Notes under the pieces: generated by a model
Database searches by the model: none
What the model saw: only the letters and a program-made list of their open reading frames with translations
Told to the model about the DNA's origin: nothing
In this document: in pieces, positions 4,714 to 7,239 of the stretch
Numbering within the stretch: position 1 is the first letter of the stretch
Layout: each line of letters opens with the position of its first letter
Translations under genes and position numbers: made by a program
Origin: Propionibacteriaceae bacterium
GTDB taxonomy: Bacteria > Actinomycetota > Actinomycetes > Propionibacteriales > Propionibacteriaceae
Length of the DNA: 7,239 bases
Direction of reading: 5' to 3'
NCBI GenBank assembly: GCA_009781325.1
Contig: WQYJ01000098.1
Location: forward strand, 1 to 7,239

Positions 4714-5708
4714 TCCATACATGCACCCAGGCTTGTGAGTTACCTGCGGATTGGGATGATGCCATTGGCGACAACCTTTACCTCCGCCGGGATTTCTTGG
4801 AGTTCATGGAAGCTTGTGAGGCATGTGACCAGCGCTACTATTACATCCGCGATGGTGATGGAGTCATGGATACGGTGTTCACTACCCATCTGCGACGTCG
4901 TTTCGATGTGATGATGTTTCGAACCGCCAACTTCCGCGTTGATACCACGATGGTCTATATTCCCGCATCGGTGTCCCGGCCTGGCATCGCAGCCGGGCGT
5001 CATCTTTCGCAGGCTCTTGATCACATCCGAAGCCTGCCTGGGCTGACACTGATGCTGAATTTTCCCGATGAGCATCTGCCCGGTTTCGCCTCAGGGCTGA
5101 CATGTCCGAAGCATATCCTGACCTTGAACTGGGATTGTTTCGATGATTACATTGACCAGATGCGCGGCGGGTATCGGCGCCGCTACCGTAAGGCTTTGCG
5201 GGACTCAGCGGGTTTGCGGCTTCGTACCCTGGATGACCCAAGCGAGTTCGATGAGGAACTCTATGGGCTCTACCTCCAGGTTCTCCAGCGCTCCCGTACG
5301 ATCATCGAAACTCTGTCGATTGAGTACTTCCGAGGGCACTTCTTCACGATCCTGGTTCTCGAAGATGACAGTGGCCCGCAGGGTTTCGTTCAGTTGCTCC
5401 CCAACGGAACAGAGCTGATCTTCGAGTTTGTGGGTGTGAATTATGCCACTAACGCAACCCATGACACCTATCATCGTTTGCTGTTGGAGATCGTGAAGTA
5501 CGGCATCGAGCACGGCTTTTCCACTATCGACTTCGGCCAAACCGCCGATGAGTCCAAGCTGAAGCTGGGGTGTCAGCCGGTGACCCTGTACGCCGGGCTC
5601 CATCACTCCAACCCGGTCATAATGGTGGGAACACGCCTGCTGGCTCCGCATCTAACATACCCTGTTGTAACGAACAACTTCCGAGTGTTCAAGGAGGCTG
5701 TCCAATGA
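4710..5708 (+). CDS. BioF2/FemAB-like GNAT-fold acyltransferase (Acetyltransf_6 type)
   Basis: A 332-residue protein with the features of the BioF2-like/FemAB GNAT superfamily. A basic stretch YRRRYRKAL at 155-163 corresponds to the (K/R)-rich motif that starts the catalytic half in these proteins. Then follow GFVQLLPNGTELIFEFVGVN, THDTYHRLLLEIVKYGIEHG, and DFGQTADESKLKLG at 274-287, the family's closing signature with a Lys near the end. The N-terminal ~130 residues would be the first half of the fold. Relatives transfer acyl groups from CoA, or amino acids from tRNA in FemX-type proteins; which applies is unknown. The GTG start at 4710 overlaps the upstream TGA (GTGA), with GGGAG at 4694-4698. 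It ends in ATGA overlapping the radical SAM gene. The two overlaps indicate translational coupling and a shared pathway. Confidence 0.85.
   Translation: MIHTCTQACELPADWDDAIGDNLYLRRDFLEFMEACEACDQRYYYIRDGDGVMDTVFTTHLRRRFDVMMFRTANFRVDTTMVYIPASVSRPGIAAGRHLSQALDHIRSLPGLTLMLNFPDEHLPGFASGLTCPKHILTLNWDCFDDYIDQMRGGYRRRYRKALRDSAGLRLRTLDDPSEFDEELYGLYLQVLQRSRTIIETLSIEYFRGHFFTILVLEDDSGPQGFVQLLPNGTELIFEFVGVNYATNATHDTYHRLLLEIVKYGIEHGFSTIDFGQTADESKLKLGCQPVTLYAGLHHSNPVIMVGTRLLAPHLTYPVVTNNFRVFKEAVQ
5691..5697 (+). promoter_or_regulatory. Perfect Shine-Dalgarno fixing the radical SAM gene start
   Basis: AAGGAGG lies 7 bases before ATG 5705, the best ribosome binding site in the window. It sets the start at 5705 rather than at the upstream in-frame ATG 5570, which would add 45 residues that duplicate coding sequence of the preceding gene in another frame. 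Confidence 0.9.
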
Positions 5709-7057
5709 GAGTCCTGCTCGTACGTCCGCGCCCCGATCCACGCTCGATCAACCTCCAGAGGTTCATGATCTGTGAACCTCTGGAACTGGAAACTGTTGCC
5801 GCTGCTCTGATGCAGGCAGGTCACGATGTTGATGTGGTTGACCTGATCTTGGAGCGGAAAGAATTGCGCTGGTTCTTGAAGCAACAATCCTACGACTTTG
5901 TGGGATTTACCGGGTATATCAACCATGTGCAGGTGATCAAGGAGTTGGCACGCGAGGTCAAGAGGGTCAGCCCAGAACTCCGGACTATCGTGGGCGGGGT
6001 TCATGCGGAGGTGGTCCCCTCGGACTTCGCCGATGAAGCCATCGATCACATCCTGTGGGCCAATGGGGTGACGACGATGATCGATGTCATCGCTGCACCC
6101 TCGAAGGCGCAGGCAGCCGGTCTGCCGGGTGTGTGGGCACAGGGCAAGGTGAAACCACCGGTCCAACCGTTGACGGGAGTCTTCCCGGATCGCTCGATCA
6201 CAGCCCGCTATCGCAAGAACTACAACTACATCTTCCATGAGCGCTGTGCCACGCTGAAGACTTCCTTTGGATGTCCGTTCACCTGCCAGTTCTGCTTCTG
6301 CACCCAAGTCTGCCCGTACGCCGAGCGTGACCTCGACGAGGTTCTAGATGAACTGACGCAGATCGAGGAGGACAATGTCTTCATCGTCGACGATAACTTC
6401 TTGTATCGGCCCTCGCGCATCCGTGCTTTCTGTGAAGGGTTGGATGCCCGCGGCATCCACAAGAACTTCATCGCCTTCGGGCGGGTTGATTTCATTGCTC
6501 GCCATCCCCAAGAAATGGCTATGCTAGCCGAGCATGGCTTTGAGGCCATTTTTATTGGACTGGAGTCTTTCCGCGACGATGAACTCGACCGCTTCGGCAA
6601 GCGTACTTCCGGCCAGCAGAACCTCGAAGCTGTGCAGGTGATGGAGGCAGTGGGTATCCAGCCCTACTCCGGATTGATCACCGGTGTGGATTGGACCCGG
6701 CGTGACTTCGATAATCTGATCGCGCACCTCAATGAATTTACCCATCCTGCGGTCAACATCCAGCCGATTACCCCGATGCCGGGCACACCTCTGTTCGATG
6801 AGACGGGCTCGGGGCTGACGTTGAGCCGCGACCGTTCCTGCCGCTGGGATATGGCACACGTGGCCTTCAAACCGACGGCAATGAGCTACCGCGCGTACTA
6901 TCGCAACATCATCCGGGCTTATATGAAGACCACACTGCCCAAAGCTCAGCGCCGCTATTGGCATCAACGATACGGTGACAAGGTCTATCGGCGAGTACGC
7001 CGGGGAGTCGTCGGTGTCACCTTGCAGTACCTCGCGCTGGTGATATGGCCATACTGA
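5705..7057 (+). CDS. B12-binding-domain radical SAM protein
   Basis: A 450-residue protein beginning MRVLLVRPRPDPRS, the usual opening of cobalamin-binding radical SAM enzymes. Residues ~1-140 form a Rossmann-like B12-binding domain (LELETVAAALMQAGHDVDVVD, then VGFTGY and IVGGVHAEVVPSDF). The cobalamin-ligating DxHxxG of methionine synthase is absent, as in many base-off members. The radical SAM domain follows: C190-x3-C194-x2-C197 in GCPFTCQFC for the 4Fe-4S cluster, then FIVDDNFLYRP (226-236) and FIGLESF (283-289). MPGTPLFDE comes near the end of the barrel. Extra cysteines C199 and C203 follow the cluster motif. A basic C-terminal tail of ~70 residues ends in a hydrophobic stretch. Known members methylate unactivated carbons or do ring and lipid chemistry; the exact reaction here cannot be read off. 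It overlaps the acyltransferase gene by ATGA and is followed 10 bases later by another such gene. Confidence 0.92.
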   Translation: MRVLLVRPRPDPRSINLQRFMICEPLELETVAAALMQAGHDVDVVDLILERKELRWFLKQQSYDFVGFTGYINHVQVIKELAREVKRVSPELRTIVGGVHAEVVPSDFADEAIDHILWANGVTTMIDVIAAPSKAQAAGLPGVWAQGKVKPPVQPLTGVFPDRSITARYRKNYNYIFHERCATLKTSFGCPFTCQFCFCTQVCPYAERDLDEVLDELTQIEEDNVFIVDDNFLYRPSRIRAFCEGLDARGIHKNFIAFGRVDFIARHPQEMAMLAEHGFEAIFIGLESFRDDELDRFGKRTSGQQNLEAVQVMEAVGIQPYSGLITGVDWTRRDFDNLIAHLNEFTHPAVNIQPITPMPGTPLFDETGSGLTLSRDRSCRWDMAHVAFKPTAMSYRAYYRNIIRAYMKTTLPKAQRRYWHQRYGDKVYRRVRRGVVGVTLQYLALVIWPY

Positions 7058-7058
7058 C

Positions 7059-7063
7059 AGGAG
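7059..7063 (+). promoter_or_regulatory. Shine-Dalgarno for the second radical SAM gene
   Basis: AGGAG, extended as AGGAGAG, begins directly after the upstream TGA and lies 4 bases before ATG 7068. It supports that start and continued operon translation. Confidence 0.7.
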
Positions 7064-7067
7064 AGTC

Positions 7068-7239
7068 ATGAACAAGGAGATTCTGTTCATCCAGCCGACG
7101 ATCTACGATGACCACGGCAAGCTAGTGAAGGCGAAGAAACTCTATTTCGTCGGGTTGGGGATGCCTCTCCTGGCGGCTCTGCTGCCTGTTGATTGGAAGG
7201 CCGAGATCTGTATCGAGACCATTGAGGAGATTCCTTTCG
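7068..7239 (+). CDS. Probable second B12-binding radical SAM protein (partial, runs off the window)
   Basis: Only the first 57 codons are present. The N-terminus MNKEILFIQPTIYDDHG, followed by GLGMPLLAALLPVDWKAEI and IETIEEIPF, has the pattern of B12-binding radical SAM proteins: a first strand ending in QP, then a helix containing PLLAALLP and a second strand ending in acidic residues. The cysteine motif would lie beyond the window, so the radical SAM part is inferred from this opening and from the neighbour. The gap to the upstream gene is 10 bases, with a good ribosome binding site, so it belongs to the same operon. It differs clearly in sequence from the first radical SAM gene, so it probably catalyses a different step and is not a fresh duplicate. 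Confidence 0.75.
   Translation, partial: MNKEILFIQPTIYDDHGKLVKAKKLYFVGLGMPLLAALLPVDWKAEICIETIEEIPF

Noticed and set aside
5570..5704. An upstream in-frame start giving the radical SAM protein 45 extra residues
   Set aside because: The perfect AAGGAGG and the typical MRVLLVRP opening at 5705 fix the start, and the extension overlaps the previous gene in another frame.
5603..7090. Long - strand open frames (234 and 188 codons) opposite the radical SAM gene
   Set aside because: They are shadow frames of a GC-rich gene, with no domain pattern or start signals, while the + strand shows clear motifs.

Overview
The window looks like chromosomal DNA from an actinobacterium (Actinomycetota). The evidence is moderately high GC, GTG starts, small membrane proteins of the DUF4190 type, ATGA/GTGA gene overlaps and a TAnnnT box placed for leaderless starts. 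Genus cannot be assigned from sequence alone; a propionibacterial or actinomycete relative is only a guess.

Layout. (1) Bases 1-1127 carry no convincing gene. They form a repeat island: two ~100 bp copies of one element facing each other (about 206-321 and 647-760), between them a set of hairpins built on the word AAAAAGTTGC (453-598), and then a perfect 40 bp inverted repeat (926-965 / 1010-1049) with a decayed partial copy in front of it (863-899). (2) A Fic-domain protein (likely AMP transferase) with an intact catalytic motif and an N-terminal self-inhibition motif follows on the + strand (1128-2015, or from 1140). (3) Two paralogous small membrane proteins lie on the - strand (2030-2692 and 2796-3419). 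Each has a Pro-rich N-terminus, about three membrane segments and a C-terminal extracytoplasmic domain with two conserved cysteines. They converge on fic and diverge from the next operon.

(4) From about 3607 to the right edge runs a tightly packed + strand operon: a tandem GNAT-fold protein, a BioF2/FemAB-like GNAT-fold acyltransferase (4-nt overlap), a B12-binding-type radical SAM enzyme (4-nt overlap, perfect Shine-Dalgarno) and the first 57 codons of what looks like a second B12-type radical SAM protein (10-nt gap). Two acyl- or aminoacyl-transfer folds coupled to two B12-type radical SAM enzymes suggest a biosynthetic cluster for a modified lipid, peptide or other small molecule. The window cuts the cluster off, so the product cannot be named. 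The operon's 5' end is odd: the best ribosome binding site serves an 8-codon leader ORF whose stop codon overlaps the first gene, and a 52-codon ORF starts 89 bases upstream in another frame.
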